This document shows positions 63,857 through 64,000 of a DNA stretch of 64,000 nt, one piece after another; positions within the stretch are counted from its first letter, which is position 1; each line of letters begins with the position of its first letter. The stretch covers positions 81,199 through 145,198 of the forward strand of contig NZ_LMID01000016.1 in NCBI RefSeq assembly GCF_001428605.1, written 5' to 3'. Under the pieces are notes generated by a model. The model made no database searches. It saw only the letters and a program-made list of their open reading frames with translations, and had not been told where the DNA came from. A program made the translations under genes and the position numbers. The stretch is from Sphingomonas sp. Root720 (GTDB lineage Bacteria; Pseudomonadota; Alphaproteobacteria; Sphingomonadales; Sphingomonadaceae).

Positions 63857-64000
63857 TCACTGAATGATTATCTGGGTATCTCCGGCCGCCGGCACAAGAG
63901 TGACCCCGTGGGGATTTAGGTGATGGATCTGCCAGTTCAACACACCCGCAAACAGCAACCATATCAGATAGGGCAGCATCAGCATCCCTGCGACCGGCCG
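63857..64000 (-). CDS. tspO: TspO/MBR-family protein (3' part)
   Basis: The last 47 residues of a gene that continues beyond the window read leftwards from 64000 to a TGA at 63857-63859. They contain GMLMLPYLIWLLFAGVLNW and IHHLNPHGV. This matches the fifth helix and C-terminus of TspO/peripheral benzodiazepine receptor proteins, whose hallmark is PYL-W-FA--LN. TspO proteins bind porphyrins and respond to stress. Gene order tspO-ubiK-ybjN-proC on the same strand suggests possible co-transcription. Confidence 0.75.
   Translation of the reverse strand, partial: RPVAGMLMLPYLIWLLFAGVLNWQIHHLNPHGVTLVPAAGDTQIIIQ

Overview
The window is a GC-rich, gene-dense chromosomal segment of an alphaproteobacterium, most likely a sphingomonad (Sphingomonas/Rhizorhabdus type). 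Pointers are an F0 ATP synthase operon with separate b and b' subunits and no F1 genes beside it (atpI-B-E-b'-b), a UrcA-family protein, a LytTR system, an EcfG-type GGAAC-N16-CGTT promoter, a partial TspO, and dispersed CCCGGC-GCCGGG palindromic repeats. About 62 complete genes and one partial gene can be supported. I saw no rRNA, tRNA, CRISPR array, prophage or insertion sequence. The genus is an inference; no search was possible.

Layout. 0.2-7.6 kb: a surface polysaccharide locus (GT2, GMC oxidoreductase, GT2, GT4-like, ExoA-like GT2, acyltransferase-3), the last three translationally coupled, followed by a tiny membrane protein. 7.7-12.7 kb: an exported methyltransferase-like protein, a PAS hybrid histidine kinase, an LprI-like protein and a UrcA-like gene with an apparent frameshift in its signal peptide. 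12.8-18.3 kb: a second GMC oxidoreductase, then a right-to-left unit of CDP-glycerol transferase-like protein, PepSY protein, OmpR-type regulator and histidine kinase. 18.4-23.2 kb: a tripartite EmrAB/outer-membrane-factor pump divergent from a MarR repressor, with an inverted repeat sitting in both promoters. 23.2-24.7 kb: a 35-aa cysteine-rich mini-protein and an SDR/HxlR divergent pair.

24.7-34.9 kb is a long right-to-left housekeeping run: lysC, a nitronate monooxygenase, ptsP, a RodZ-like protein, cpoB, tilS, ftsH. 34.9-39.2 kb carries ubiG, a second methyltransferase and a NUDIX protein (all coupled), manA (its 3' end overlaps NUDIX antisense by 85 bp), an orphan 182-aa protein and an 83-aa stress-type protein behind an EcfG promoter. 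39.4-42 kb: a LytS-type kinase with an unusual periplasmic coiled-coil/proline-rich insert and its LytTR regulator. 42-47.2 kb: uvrC, a divergent polysaccharide deacetylase, recO and leuB.

47.2-51.3 kb: a MarR/DUF899 divergent pair around a perfect 16-bp palindrome, then the atpIBE-b'-b operon. 51.3-55.1 kb: ydbH-ynbE-ydbL, envelope lipid-transport genes. 55.3-58.9 kb: a methyltransferase/repeat protein coupled to arabinose-5-phosphate isomerase (kdsD), then radC. 58.9-64 kb: an EF-hand protein, purB, a rhamnosyltransferase-like GT2, proC, a YbjN protein, a UbiK-like protein and the 3' end of tspO.

Themes. Envelope and surface glycan genes recur throughout and are mixed with housekeeping genes. 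Regulators are often divergent from their probable targets with visible operators. The best candidates for something undescribed are the coiled-coil LytS sensor, the methyltransferase/repeat protein next to kdsD, the two mini membrane proteins, the ~80-92 bp palindromic repeat family and the UrcA frameshift.
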